A stretch of DNA of 64,000 nucleotides from Cyrtodaria siliqua (lineage: Eukaryota > Mollusca > Bivalvia > Adapedonta > Hiatellidae): positions 1 to 64,000 of the forward strand of contig JAWPHD010005116.1 in assembly GCA_037043455.1 (NCBI GenBank), given 5' to 3'. Both the position numbers and the translations under genes were made by a program. Under the pieces are notes generated by a model. That model ran no database searches, was not told the DNA's origin, and saw only the letters and a list, made by a program, of their open reading frames with translations. Positions 22,330 through 33,065 of this stretch are shown piece by piece (position 1 is the first letter of the stretch; every line of letters starts with the position of its first letter).

Positions 22330-23960
22330 CTACACTGTCGTAACATAAACTGCTATTGTACCCAAGTAGTCTGACCCAATATAATGCTTTCCGCGGTCTA
22401 TTACACCGACACTACTGTTACGAATAACACCACTTCCCGCCACTACAAGAACTCCAACTTTACACATTGCATACATCGCATTACCAGTATACTGTTTGCG
22501 AAATGGAGTAGGGTCTCCCGTTTCCCTAATCGGCTTTGATAACGTGTACTTAAAGCTATACTGCACTACATCTGTTGGTCTCGACGTATAGGACCGAACA
22601 GTACTACACTCAGAGTGTAAACTATCTACGTCTCGTGTCTCTACTACACTAAGCATGCCCGATATGTCTACATCGGCTGCTGTCTGCTTACCTACACTAG
22701 TTGGAAAATACATGGGACTAGTGTCCTCACTACTGCCTTCCTCACTATCCTCAATAACTGCAACATTAGCTACATTTAACACCGCTTGTTGCACATTATC
22801 GGTTCTACTGATATACTCTTTCAGCATATTCGCATGAAAAGTCTTTAACTTTCCGTTTATCTCGATACGATAATCCATGGTGTTCACTATCCCTCTAACG
22901 TAAAACGGACCTTTCCATTGTAATAACAGCTTGTTATTGTCGGTCGGGAGTAACAGCAACACCTTGTCATCTATCTTAAATTTCCTAGATCTAGCTTTCT
23001 GGTCATAGTAACGCTTGTACTTGGTACTTGCCTAACTGACTTTGAGCTATCTTACAAGTCTCCTCTAGTTTCTCCTTTAGATCTAAAACATACTGATATG
23101 TAGTCTTAACCTCATCACTATCTACTTTACCTGCCCACATATCTCTAAGATTCCTCAAAAGGAGAAAATCCTAAACTCTCTTGTGGAACCTCTCTAAATG
23201 CAAACAGCAAAGCATTGAGATACTTGTCCCAATCTTTGGGTCTCTCTGTACACATACGCCGTAACATTTGTTTTAACGTCCCGTTAAATCGTTCGACTAA
23301 CCCGTTACACATAGGGTGATACGGTGTTGTCGTAATTTGACGCAAAGACAATAACCTGGTAACTTCAGCCATAAGTTCTGACGTAAACTATGACCCACAA
23401 TCAGTCAGAATTTCCTCTGGTACACCTAGCCTACTGAACATATCAACTAATGCCTCAGCTACTCTCTCAGTTTCAACTGAGGGCAATGCTACTGCTTCCG
23501 GATACCTAGTTGCATAGTCTACCATGGTTAAAATGTACCTATTTTTCCTATCCGACACTGGACACATTGGTCCAACTATGTCTACGGCTACCCGCTTAAA
23601 TGGTGTATCTATCAGTGGCATCTGACCTAAATGTACTTTGGTCACTCGACCTGTTTGGTACTGTCCTTTGGCATACATCGCAGGACCTACAACACCTAGT
23701 TACATCTCCACTAACGCCTGGCCAATACAATGTTGCCAATACTCTATCTGACGTTTTCTATACGCCTAAATGACCTCCCATAATCGACTCATGAGCTACC
23801 TTAAGCACTGTCTTTCTATACTGGGTAGGTACCATTAATTGGTGAAACTGTCTAACACCACTATTTTCAAATTCACTGTACTATATACTATTCTTATGTA
23901 CAAACTTAGAACTACCGGACCCTTTACACTTCTTAACTACACCATCCTTGGCCTTCCCTT
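22330..23960 (-). pseudogene. Gypsy integrase (broken)
   Basis: Joins viral-type cDNA to host DNA. In coding order: an H2C2 zinc-binding region about 23900-23690 (HESIMGGHLG...CRSCDVCQ, readable across frames); catalytic core from 23678 with VDIVGP (first Asp), ILTDCGS (second Asp), and at 23372-23145 HPMCNGLVERFNG (Glu). A TAG at about 23385 splits the core. The region 23145-22962 is frameshifted. The last ORF (22962-22330) begins with a GPY/F-type segment, LLQWKGPF...DYRIEINGK..TFHANMLKEYI, then runs ~140 residues into a Ser/Thr-rich tail I do not recognise. In intact relatives I would expect RT on one side or the other; it is on neither. Confidence 0.85.
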
Positions 23961-24045
23961 TACAAGGATCTAATAACTCGTCTTGAGTTTGTGCTTCTAT
24001 AAACTCCGCTTTGGATAGGTCACCTACGGCTGCAGGAACCTTTAA

Positions 24046-24486
24046 TTATAAAGCCTTAGCGTGCTTCTGAACCTGCGCTCTAGTCTCTACTGCATTACTT
24101 ATGCTACTCCTAAAATCGGACACTACCGGAAGTACTGAACCTTCTATGTTCCCTATCGATAAATCATACATCGTGTATTTCATACAGAGTGCCTCTGTAG
24201 TCCCCTTAAACAAAGGTGTATCTACATCTATTCCCGCTATTGGCACGTTCTCTACTCGGTTTTGACCACCTCTACCTCTACCGAAATTCCATGGGTTGTT
24301 AATACCTTGGTTCTGACTACCTACATTGTTGTCTACTTTACTATTGTCACTAAAATTGTCTGCGACAGCGGATACTTTCACCGCTTTCCTACACTCATAT
24401 GAAGCATGATTCCCATTACAGTGACGACAACAAATAAAACGTCTACCTATATTGTTACCACTATTGCTACCTCCTATAGCACCCAT
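24046..24486 (-). pseudogene. Gypsy gag knuckle plus protease remnant
   Basis: Residues near the start contain CCRHCNGNHASYECRK, a zinc knuckle of the C-x2-C-x4-H-x4-C nucleocapsid type. A Gly/Asn/Arg-rich linker follows, then a protease-like C-terminal part (AGIDVDTPLFKG..EALCM..YDLSIGNIEG). The aspartic protease active site (D-T/S-G) is missing, so an internal deletion probably removed it. The ORF ends with VETRAQVQKHAKAL. Confidence 0.7.
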
Positions 24487-24501
24487 CGAACTACCTCCAC
24501 C

Positions 24502-25575
24502 TTAATAGCTTCCACTCTGAACTTTCTGTTTATTACTATGATCGTCCCCTTGCCTATCTCTAAAAGTTCTGTCTTTCGACACTGCATTATGAGCTCCACC
24601 TCTAACCTCGGCAAACTGATCTGCTTGTGTTGCCATTTCTTCTACACTAGCTAATTTGTTTTCTTTCAGAAATAAGAACAGATCTCTACTACAAACATTG
24701 ATAGCTGGTGCCGCAACAGGAAATCTTTGAGGCCTTGATAAGTCTGCGCTACCTTCCCTAACTCTAACCACCTATCTAAATATTACTAGACCTACTAACG
24801 AACTGAATAAATGACTCGCCTTTTTCAGGCAAACAAGCTCTAAACTGCTTTCTAAAACCTTCTTCAGTTAACTCAAATCTCTTTAAAAGAGCATCCTTTA
24901 ACTTATCATAGTCAAAAGAATCTGAACTAGGTAATCTAGAAAATACATCTAAGGCCTTACCTCTCAATAACGCACTTAAATGAACTGCCCACATATCCTT
25001 GGTCCATTCCTGTGACTCCGCATAACGTTCAAACCATAACAAGTATCATGTTATCTTTGTCCGCATCAAAGTGTGGTAACTTCGGACCTTTTAACTTCCC
25101 AGAATTACTATCTTTACCTACAGTTTTACTGTCCCCACTATATTTCTTGGCTGCTACCAACTCTAAAACTAACTTATGATATAACGCTGCTTTCTCCATC
25201 TCCATCTCCATCTTAGCCTTAGCTAGTCTGCCATCCGTTTTGAACCTCTCCTGTTCTAACTGCTTTGCTAATCTACTTCCTAATTCTAGCTTCTTCTTAT
25301 CCTCATCTCGCTTCTCTTTAGTTAATCTACCTTCTTCATCTAGCTTCTCTTTAGCTAATCTACTTTCTAATTCTAACTTCTCTGTGTCTAATCTACTTTC
25401 TAATTCTAGCTTCTCCTTATCCGACTCTTGCTTCTCCCTTGCTAATCTACTTTCTAATTCTAGCATCTCTGTAGCTAATCTACTTTCTTCATCTCGCTTC
25501 TCTTTAGCTAATCTACTTACTAATTCTAACCTATCTTTCTCAGTATCTTTTTCCTTAAAGCTGTACAGTCCCTAA
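24502..25575 (-). pseudogene. Gypsy gag, central part (coiled coil and capsid-like region)
   Basis: Three minus-strand frames (25466-25029, 25042-24776, 24771-24502) are pieces of one gag. The upstream piece is a strongly charged heptad-like coiled coil built from repeats of the type LELESRLAKEK. Next comes a capsid-like helical region: LWFERYAESQEWTKDMWA, HLSALLRGKALDVFSRLP, LKDALLKRFELTEEGFR. This layout is common in invertebrate Gypsy gag proteins. Frameshifts at ~25035 and ~24775 break it. Gag would package element RNA in cytoplasmic particles; this copy cannot make a full product. Confidence 0.85.
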
Positions 25576-25688
25576 AAGTCGGTATATAAGGAGAAATCGA
25601 TACGTAAAATTTCACATTTTTATTTAGCGTCCGTACAGGTAACATCGATGAATATACGACTCCAGAATATATGTGATAAAAAAATAAT

Positions 25689-25763
25689 TGCCCGGAACGG
25701 GATTTGAACCACGGCCTTGCACTTGTAAGATTTGAAAGATGTACGCTGAACCTAGACCACTGC
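25689..25763 (-). other. tRNA-like segment (SINE head)
   Basis: On the minus strand there is an A-box-like TGGTCTAGGTTCAGCG and a good B box, GGTTCAAATCCC, with ~45 bp between. The acceptor stem does not pair cleanly, so it is more likely a tRNA-derived pol III promoter than a functional tRNA. Confidence 0.5.
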
Positions 25764-26045
25764 TATTTATTGGTATTTTGTAGCATTTTTAACACTAAAT
25801 AGGCATTACGTAATAACAAGAGCGCGCACACAAACTCATAAAGCGCTAAATAACAAGTCGAGATATGGTTGATTTGAGGCGAAGTATTATTTTCATATTG
25901 ATAAGACAGTATTACACCAGGCAATGTTAATTTACACGTGCGACAATATGGACTGCATATTTATTGATGCATCTTTAGTTGCGTTCAAATATGTTAAGTT
26001 ATTTTGCCTCGTAATATATGGTAGTTAGTATACTATTTTCTCAAG

Positions 26046-26120
26046 TAGCGTTGTAGTTCAGTGGATACAGCACCGGACTTGAAATCAGAAGGTCGTGTGT
26101 TCGAGCCCCGAAAGAAGCTA
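26046..26120 (+). other. tRNA-like segment (SINE head or decayed tRNA)
   Basis: An A-box-like TAGTTCAGTGGATACAGCA and B box GTTCGAGCCCC are present. The ends TAGC...GCTA pair for about five of seven acceptor positions. The anticodon stem (CCGGA / TCAGA) is mismatched and the loop reads CTTGAAA. It lies in a retrotransposon insertion, so a functional tRNA is unlikely. Confidence 0.5.
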
Positions 26121-26277
26121 ACTTTTTTTTCTGTATAAATTATTGTTACCTTTGTATAGGTACGATGTGCACTGGTCGATGTATATACAGTAAATGATTT
26201 CTTGCGCTATATTTGCTCGCTTAAATACCCGATTTCGACATGAGCTGGTGAACATGAAGTTACAAATAAAGACACGC

Positions 26278-26475
26278 CTACAAAGAAGAAATCGATTGAG
26301 ATAGGGACTCTGTAGCTTTAAGTCTAAATTCCCTTTCCCTAGCCTGTTCGTCTCTAACAAATGTTCTAATCTCCTCTCCAGCATACCCTAACTCCTTACC
26401 CATATCCGTAAGTTCCTTTATGGACGTCATGGTTATAGACATTGTGGAATACTCACTACAATAACTACAATACAA
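26278..26475 (-). pseudogene. Gypsy gag N-terminus
   Basis: A 65-residue minus-strand frame. From the internal ATG it reads MTSIKELTDMGKELGYAGEE, then IRTFVRDEQAREREFRLK. A short helix with 'GKELGY.G..I..FV...' followed by a charged helix is the usual start of this gag type. The frame stops where the 0.7-kb insertion begins. Confidence 0.7.
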
Positions 26476-27110
26476 AAGTCACTAATAATTCTACTCTACC
26501 TACTACTAATGGTAAGTCACTGTGTCCTCAGTAAATACCAGGGATCATCATAGGACAAGTTACATACACATTTGTACTAGCGCTAACTACTAACGGTTAT
26601 GTATAGATAGTATCTAGCTTCCACAAAACATATACACTACATAAATTATCTATATTTGATATTGGACATAAACCTCAAACAATCATAGACATGTGTATAG
26701 AATGTACATGTATATTTACTTCTCCCATCAATATAATTAAACTCGAGTGTAACAAAAGAGTAGAACGTCTTGTTCGCCAACCTCATTGGATACTATTGAT
26801 ATATCAAGGGAGGTAAAACAAACACCCAAATTATGGAGCAAAAAGTGCATCAGACCCAATCGTGTAGACCACTGCGACCTCGTGCCAAGGAAATAACGTA
26901 CAAAACAATAGTTGGAACTTACCCTACCCTTGTCATGTCTTGACTTGTCTTCCAAGCTGTGGCCGTGATCGTCTCCAGGCGCCTTGATGGATCAGAGGGT
27001 GGTACACATTTCTAAAATGATAAGTAGAGATTTAGTATATCATAATAAAGATCACTTATTGATTCTTTCCCTCTGTAGTTGCCCAAAATCCAACTACTCC
27101 GAAAACCAGT
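26476..27110 (-). other. Gypsy 5' leader
   Basis: Between the gag start and the 5' LTR. Immediately inside the LTR (minus strand) the sequence reads ACTGGTTTTCGGAGTAG, the expected place for a primer-binding site beginning TGG; the matching tRNA was not identified. A 72-residue frame at 26955-26737 is unrecognised. Confidence 0.5.
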
Positions 27111-28126
27111 TGTCCCAGAATGAGCCTAGTGGTTGGGGCTAACTCAGGAAAGAATCAATGACGGTGAATTCATTTACATAAGTTTAATGCAACTTTTACA
27201 ATATTTTAAATAGATATACAATTATCAAAAAAACAAGCGAATACACAGATGAAATATGAAAAGACTGTTCTCATGAACGTTTAAGACGTTCTTAGTATTA
27301 TAAAAAATACCGAATGTGTCGCATGATTATATAACGACACTAAAGTGTTGTTAGATTTATGACAATGTTGATGTGCACAAGAGTTATGGTCTAGCGCGAT
27401 GAAGGTGATGCGCGGGAGCTCATGAAGATGATGATGCGCGAATGCAATGGGTGATTTTTATCAAATGACTTCTATAAGGGTTGATGACGCGATAGATATG
27501 GTAATTAACCTCCACCGAGGTTGTGAATAAAGTTCCTCCGATGAGGACTGATAACGGGCCCACCTCGTGTCCCGGGGGTTGTCGATACTAGAACCTGGCC
27601 ATGTTCCACCGCTCGTAACGTTATACGTGGAAGCTTAGCTCCACTCCCGAAAGCTTATCTCCACACCGGGAGGCTTATCTGCACCGGACGGGTTAGGCAC
27701 ATTTCGCCGGTTCCAACCTCTTCTCCAACAAAGTAACTTTCAATCAATCCCGGCCAGGACTTGAGAACAATGCATTTTATAACCGACCTTCCGCCAGAAA
27801 CATTATTTCCCACGTTATTCCGTGATACACGTGGCTAAATCCGCAGTATTACATTTTACACGAAAGGACCCTTACACAATTTTGCCTTTTAAGGAGAAAG
27901 ACCTATACTTTTACATGCATTAGCACAAAACTAAACTTATTAAACGGCCCTTTCGGACGCCCTCTGGCGGCCACTTAAAATGTACACGCTTTTCCGTGTT
28001 ACCTGAATATATCATGGGCATTCTGAATTGTTTTCAACTGAACAATGGATTAGCGTGTGTCTGGCATGTGCTTACTAGAGCTGTGTACTACGACCAATAC
28101 GCTCTACTCGTGATTATTTTGTGACA
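27111..28126 (-). repeat. Gypsy 5' LTR, full length (1016 bp)
   Basis: TGTCCCAGAATGAGCCTAGT at one end and TGATTATTTTGTGACA at the other, giving TG...CA ends. The centre is GC-richer (27500-27770) and should hold the promoter and regulatory sites. Both ends match the shortened LTR at 21899-22024. Confidence 0.85.
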
Positions 28127-28245
28127 GCTGACTGGTTGGATAGAGAATATATCATGACGGGGATTTCTTTATTTACACTGTCCCGTTTTATTGGGATGAC
28201 AGTAGGGTAGGTGCGAGGTTTGGTGCACCCTAGAACCTAACATGA
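28127..28245 (+). mobile_element. PLE 3' tail, right half split by Gypsy insertion
   Basis: Resumes the tail interrupted at 21898: 'gctgactggttggatagag', 'catgacggggatttctttat', 'cactgtcccgtttta' and 'ggtttggtgcaccctagaac'. It breaks off before the usual 3' end. Confidence 0.8.
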
Positions 28246-28840
28246 GATGACCGTAAATAACATTTGTACATAAAACTCACAGGTAATTTAGCACCAGTGC
28301 ATATATTTGTATACAGTAGTGCTCAGAACGAAGTTACATAATTTCCAAAAACGTCGGATGCATAGATAATATATACAATCGTTTGTTATGACATCCGAAC
28401 TGTCCATTACATAGAAAACTTATCTAGTGAATCGTTGTCGATTTCTCGGGACTTAAATGCTTCGAATTGTGATGTTAACACTCTGTCTTCCTCAATAACT
28501 TAGCCAATGTGTTGTAATGCAAGCAACCTTATCAGGACATTACAGACAATGACATATCGTGACACTAATTATGTTCCATTTCTATTCACTCTGTAATCCA
28601 TATCCTAGACATCAATACTTCGCATAAATCCAGACATTTCACGCTGCGACACAGCTTCTTAAATGCGCTTGTTGACGAACCGAAGTTGATATATCATGGT
28701 TTTTGATCAACAATAATAACAATGTGTCGTCTTAAGATATTTAAAGAAATAATTCCAAAGTCCAATGCACTTTTGAATACATATTCAATTTAGATGCAAA
28801 GAAAGATAAAAATAGGTCTAAACCAGGTTTTTCTAGGGTG
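28246..28840. other. no gene recognised
   Basis: AT-rich, no coding or repeat signal I can support. Confidence 0.4.
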
Positions 28841-28844
28841 CACC

Positions 28845-29050
28845 AAAGAAATATAAAAAGATCGGACAGGGAAAGCAGCATTCAAGGACGACAGTCAACC
28901 ACAAAACACAAAAAAACACGCAAACAGACAAACGAGAAAGCAAAAGTAATAAAAGAATGCAAACGACATCACAAACACAAAATGGTTGACAATAGGGCTA
29001 CCGCCTTGGAACGTTCAGTGGCAACAAAGGCCACTGGGGGCAAAGTCGAA
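28845..29050 (-). mobile_element. PLE 3' tail fragment (minus)
   Basis: 'gatcggacagggaaagcagc', 'attcaaggacgacagtcaac', 'ggttgacaatagggctaccg' and 'ccttggaacgttcagtggc' reproduce the reverse-complemented tail from its 3' end inward. A second, more diverged piece ('actggttgacaatagaggtt') lies at 29118-29160. Confidence 0.8.
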
Positions 29051-29617
29051 TAGCAATCGCAACATCGACGAAAGGCAGCCAATTTATATTTAAAAGTAAA
29101 GTGTAGGACATCAAAAACCGAACTGGTTGACAATAGAGGTTCCACCTTAGTACCACATGGGCCTCTCGGGTTTTTAATCAATCTTACCAAAATAGCATAT
29201 TTTGGCATTGACCCATGAGGGTTCAGGCACATAAAGCATTGGTCAAGTTAGGCGGATGTCATAAAGGCGGATGTCATAGGGATACGTATGCGCAGAAACA
29301 GCATAGCGCCTTTCAGGTTATAGTCTGAGTAGACACAATAAATTACCTTTATAGCCAAGCTATATTGGTGAAAATCTACTTATTGAGAGAGCTGTCTGGA
29401 AAATAATATAAATAATGATGGTTTGAATGTCCGTTAGGGCGATGATATTGCGTGTAGATATGGTGTACACATGATATATGCAATTGTTTACTGGGAACAT
29501 GTTTATTGTTTTATATCCTAAGAGTTCCGGCTGATGTGGCTTTACTTTTAGGAAATTTAGCAGAGAAATTGAAGGTCAAGTGACAGGAATTTCATTGATA
29601 TGTTTCTGATTTGAAAG

Positions 29618-29665
29618 CGTTCCTTGAATGTTACATTTCCTGTACGACTTTTATATCTACTTTTA
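29618..29665 (+). mobile_element. PLE 3' tail, terminal piece
   Basis: 'ttccttgaatgttacatttc' and 'ctgtacgacttttatatcta' only, the last ~50 bp of the tail. Confidence 0.6.
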
Positions 29666-29799
29666 CTTAAGAGTTAAATGATTACATTTTCGGAGAGAAT
29701 AGAAAAAACTATAAGATTCGCTTCCAATCTAAATCAGGCTACCTACATCCTCAAAAGACAGTAGCGTTTAGGTTTGTCTTAAAATATCTTTTCTTGGCG

Positions 29800-30190
29800 T
29801 ACCTTTAATGGTTTGCTCTCTTGTTAAACTCATTTGTCATTGAGTAATAGCATTCTGGTTTCATGGTATATGATCATCTATGTGTTATATTTATATTGCC
29901 TTTTAATGCTGCTTTTTTGTTTTATGTAATAGCCTGGCGGGAATTTCGTTATTAACATTGTAACGTTTTATTTGGTTGACACTATTGTAAGAGAGATGTT
30001 TTAGAATCTGGTTTAAAACCTTTTGCCTCTGTCTGTTCCAAGGCGGTAGCCCTATTAAAACCCGTTTGTTTTTGTGATGACATATGCATGCTTCTTTTTA
30101 TAATTGTAATTGTTGTTTGTGTAATGCTTGTTTTGTTGGACTGTGTTCTGTCTGGGAAAACTACATTTTCTGCTCGAATTTTATAAATGC
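29800..30190 (+). mobile_element. PLE 3' tail fragment
   Basis: 'gcgtacctttaatggtttgc', 'atattgccttttaatgctgc', 'gcctggcgggaatttcgtta' and 'ctgttccaaggcggtagccc', then a terminal block with 'gactgtgttctgtc' and 'ctgctcgaattttata'. Nearly the whole tail. Confidence 0.75.
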
Positions 30191-30204
30191 GCTCAAAGTA
30201 AGAG

Positions 30205-30420
30205 AAATACTAGCCAACATCTGTTCTAAAATGGCTTAGTAGGCCTTATTGCCTACTGACCGTTCCAAGTCGGTAACCCTGTCTTCACCACCCTTTCTGT
30301 GGTTTTATGTCTCTTTCATTGTATTTTCAAGTCCTTGTTTGCAGTACAGAGCGGACCTACGATGTCCATTGCGTTCGGACGCTGTGGTTTCTATAGGACC
30401 CTATATCTCATTTTTTTATG
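30205..30420 (+). mobile_element. second PLE family 3' tail
   Basis: Matches 55265-55460, the tail behind the second-family PLE at 53807, over ~200 bp: 'ttattgcctactgaccgttc', 'caagtcggtaaccctgtctt', 'gcggacctacgatg' and 'ctataggaccctatatctca'. This shows the family has moved elsewhere. Confidence 0.8.
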
Positions 30421-30424
30421 ATAC

Positions 30425-30600
30425 AAACAATATTTAAAAATATCGAACAGAAAATCTAGCATTTAAGCGGACAATCACAAACACACAGAGAAAACACAAC
30501 AATTATAAACACGATAAAGATGAATAATTTGCAAGATATGACATCACAAACATAAAGGGGTTGACAATAGGGCTTACATGATCCCAATAAACGAGACAGT
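30425..30600 (-). mobile_element. PLE 3' tail fragment (minus)
   Basis: 'cgaacagaaaatctagcatt', 'ggacaatcacaaacacacag', 'gacatcacaaacataaaggg' and 'gttgacaatagggc' are the inverted tail, back to back with the plus-strand tail before it. Confidence 0.7.
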
Positions 30601-30796
30601 GTCAATCAAGATATCGCCGCCAGGTTATACTCTCTAACAAACAAGGATACGTTTGCTTTCCTCATAGTCCATACACTTAGATTTTGTTTGTAAATTCACG
30701 ATAAAAGCAGATATTTGTCTAAATTTATTTTAAAATGTTATTTTTATTATGCGTTATAATTACATTTCCCATTATTGCTGTATACTTTGTTACAGG

Positions 30797-31085
30797 ACAA
30801 AGCATGGCGGGGATTTCTTTGTTTACGCTACATCGTGTAATTGCGATGACAATAGGGTACGGGTGAGGTTTTGTGCACCCTATAACATCACCTCGTTTAA
30901 ATCATAGCGGCCGTTTTCGTCACTGTCCGTTCCAATGCGGTTTCCCTATTGTTAACCTTGTTATGTTTCAGATGTCATATACTTTGCCTTTTATTAATTC
31001 TTGTATTTGTTGTTTGTGTCCATGCTTGTTTTTGGCTGACCGTGGTCCTTGCATGCTACGTTTCATGTCTGTATAACTACTACTG
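30797..31085 (+). mobile_element. PLE 3' tail fragment
   Basis: 'gcatggcggggatttctttg', 'gatgacaatagggtacgg', 'cactgtccgttccaatgcgg' and 'ttgcatgctacgtttcatgt' in tail order to its normal 3' end. Confidence 0.75.
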
Positions 31086-31172
31086 TTGAGGTCAATTGTT
31101 AAAACTGTCTAACCAAGGGAATGACTATTGATCCCAGAAATAAACAATTGATCGAGATGTACCCAAGGTCAA

Positions 31173-32399
31173 TACCCAGCCAGCAATCCTATATCTAGCC
31201 TTCATCGGCCCGATATTTGTTTTATATCGGACAGGTTTCGCAAACGATATCGGCCCGAGATCGGCGTGCCCATCGGCTTCAAGTCGGACAGATATTTTGT
31301 CGGCTACACATCGGTCCAATATCGGTTAGATATCGTTTTAGTTCACTATCCATCATCGGTCAGACATCGGTTAGACATCGATTCAGTTTACTATCCATCA
31401 TCGGTTAGTTATCTATCCGATATGCATCCGATATAGTTTCGACCCGAAATGGGCCCAATATCAAAATGACATCTGTCAGAAAAACATCAAATTCGTTCTG
31501 TTGTCACCATCCAACTAGCACAGTTTGTAGCTAAAGCATCGGATTACCAATCCAAAATATATGTTTCGCAACATAAAAGATTATCGGGCGTTTAATTCGG
31601 TCCGATATTTTTTTATCAACTCGATTTAATGAATACTGACATTTTTTCACTATATATACTACCTTATATATATCTTTCCGTTGGTGCTTATCTCAATTAG
31701 TTCGATCGGAAAAATATTCATTAGCAATAAAAAAACTCTTGTGAATGTAGGTAGCACAATTTTGCAATGTAAAAAAGGACATTTGCGAGGAATATCTGTT
31801 CACATTAACAATAAATATACAATATTCAAAATGACATGTCATTACCTCCATTTATGGATTTGTGGCGTGTTATATCGGACCGACAGCGGCCCGATATATG
31901 GTATCAATTGATACAAACTACGTCGGCCTGACGTTGGCTCGAGATGTAATAATAGACATTAGAAGAAATGTGTTATATTCATTCAGATTAATGCATTAAA
32001 CAATCAATTTAGCATGCCATACAAACAAAAAATTCAAAAATTGGAATATATTGAATTTATCGGCTCTACATCTGCCTGACGTCGGCATATCCAACATTTA
32101 GCCGACATCTGACCGATATCGTTTTAGCAAATCATAAAACGAACACACAAACCCAGTCAGCAAGCCTATATCGAACCGTCTTTTTACCGATATGTTTCCT
32201 TGATAGATAACGGATAGTCATCGGGCCTTGCCGCTCTGTTACAGATATCGGATAGATATCGGTAACAGAGCGGCAGGTCTGCATTACGGCCCGATGTCTA
32301 TGACAGATAACGGATAGACAACGGATAGACATCGGGTCGATCTGCCGACTTTCCGACCAATTACCGATATCTATCCGATATTGCCATGCTGGCTGGGTA
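31173..32399. mobile_element. 1.2-kb TIR element with GATATCGG-like repeats
   Basis: Left end TACCCAGCCAGCA, right end TGCTGGCTGGGTA, perfect over 13 bp. Both subterminal zones (31190-31460 and 32050-32390) are dense with 'atcgg', 'gatatcgg' and 'ccgatat' words in both orientations. An internal near-copy of the end ('acccagtcagcaagc') at ~32150 suggests a nested second copy. No transposase seen. The superfamily is unknown to me. Confidence 0.75.
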
Positions 32400-33060
32400 G
32401 TTCACTGCTGTGGATCCGTAGTCAGTTCCGTTGATGAATAGTTTTATCCAATAACTTACACAGACCTAGATAGTTGTTTTATTATATTGAGTCGTAGAGA
32501 AAAATAAGAAACAATGACAAGAGCAGTATAATTCGTTAGAGCGTTTGGCATAGAAAAGTCACTATTCACATGAAAGTGAGCTATTTACTCGCAAATCTAG
32601 TTTAAACCGGGTTGGACACGTTTTCAAGTCAATATGTCATGTAATTGATTTGCATATGATTACTTTACAGTCAATCAGAAAACGGATTTCGAATGATATA
32701 TAATAGTCTAAACTATTCTACTAATTATATCGATGAATATGATGAGTTGTCATTGCTTTCATCTCTCAAATATCATATACTTAATTCGAAAACAAACACA
32801 AGGATACACAAGGATAAACTGAATTACACTTGTACACCTTAAAATTAGTGTTTTAAAACACACATTTTACATATTGATTGCACTTGGGTAGTTCTGTTTC
32901 CCCTTAAGCATATCTATATACATATTCATTACCTTCTACCTGCCAGCTTAACAAATGTTAACCTTGAGGTAATAACTAATAAATACGCTCTAGCTAGTCT
33001 AGATCTTTATGTTATAACATTAAACGATAACTTAATATCCAGGAAAAGCTTCCTAAAGTA
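32400..33060. other. no gene recognised
   Basis: AT-rich, no coding signal. Confidence 0.4.
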
Positions 33061-33065
33061 ACCGA

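Larger units (their letters stand above)
25580..26275. mobile_element. 0.7-kb insertion in gag with two tRNA-like ends (SINE-like)
   Basis: Separates the gag N-terminus (26475-26278) from its coiled coil (25575 onward). Contains two tRNA-like 75-bp segments in opposite orientation, at 25689-25763 (minus) and 26046-26120 (plus), with T-rich or A-rich runs beside each. Flanking words ('aaaaataattg' / 'ataaattattgttac') are partly mirrored. It looks like a pair of head-to-head SINEs or an inverted tRNA-derived element; target duplication not identified. Confidence 0.5.
21899..28126 (-). mobile_element. Gypsy-type LTR retrotransposon, defective, no RT
   Basis: A minus-strand element bounded by related LTRs (27111-28126 upstream, 21899-22024 downstream). 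Order in the element's own direction: 5' LTR, leader, gag with coiled coil, a CCHC-like knuckle, protease remnant, integrase (H2C2, catalytic core, GPY/F-type C-terminus), 3' LTR. Only ~0.1-0.2 kb separates the protease remnant from the integrase zinc-binding region, and ~0.3 kb follows the integrase ORF, so there is no room for RT-RNase H. Canonical Gypsy order is protease-RT-RNaseH-integrase. The element is interrupted by stops, frameshifts and a 0.7-kb insertion in gag. It sits inside a PLE tail. Confidence 0.85.

Noticed and set aside
25240..25575. Plus-strand Ser/Asn/Leu-rich ORF
   Set aside because: Antisense of the gag coiled-coil repeats; the minus frame has the gag context.
26046..26120. 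Functional tRNA gene
   Set aside because: Mismatched anticodon stem and location inside a retrotransposon insertion; more like a SINE head.
28838..29053. 71-residue plus ORF
   Set aside because: Translation of an inverted PLE non-coding tail.
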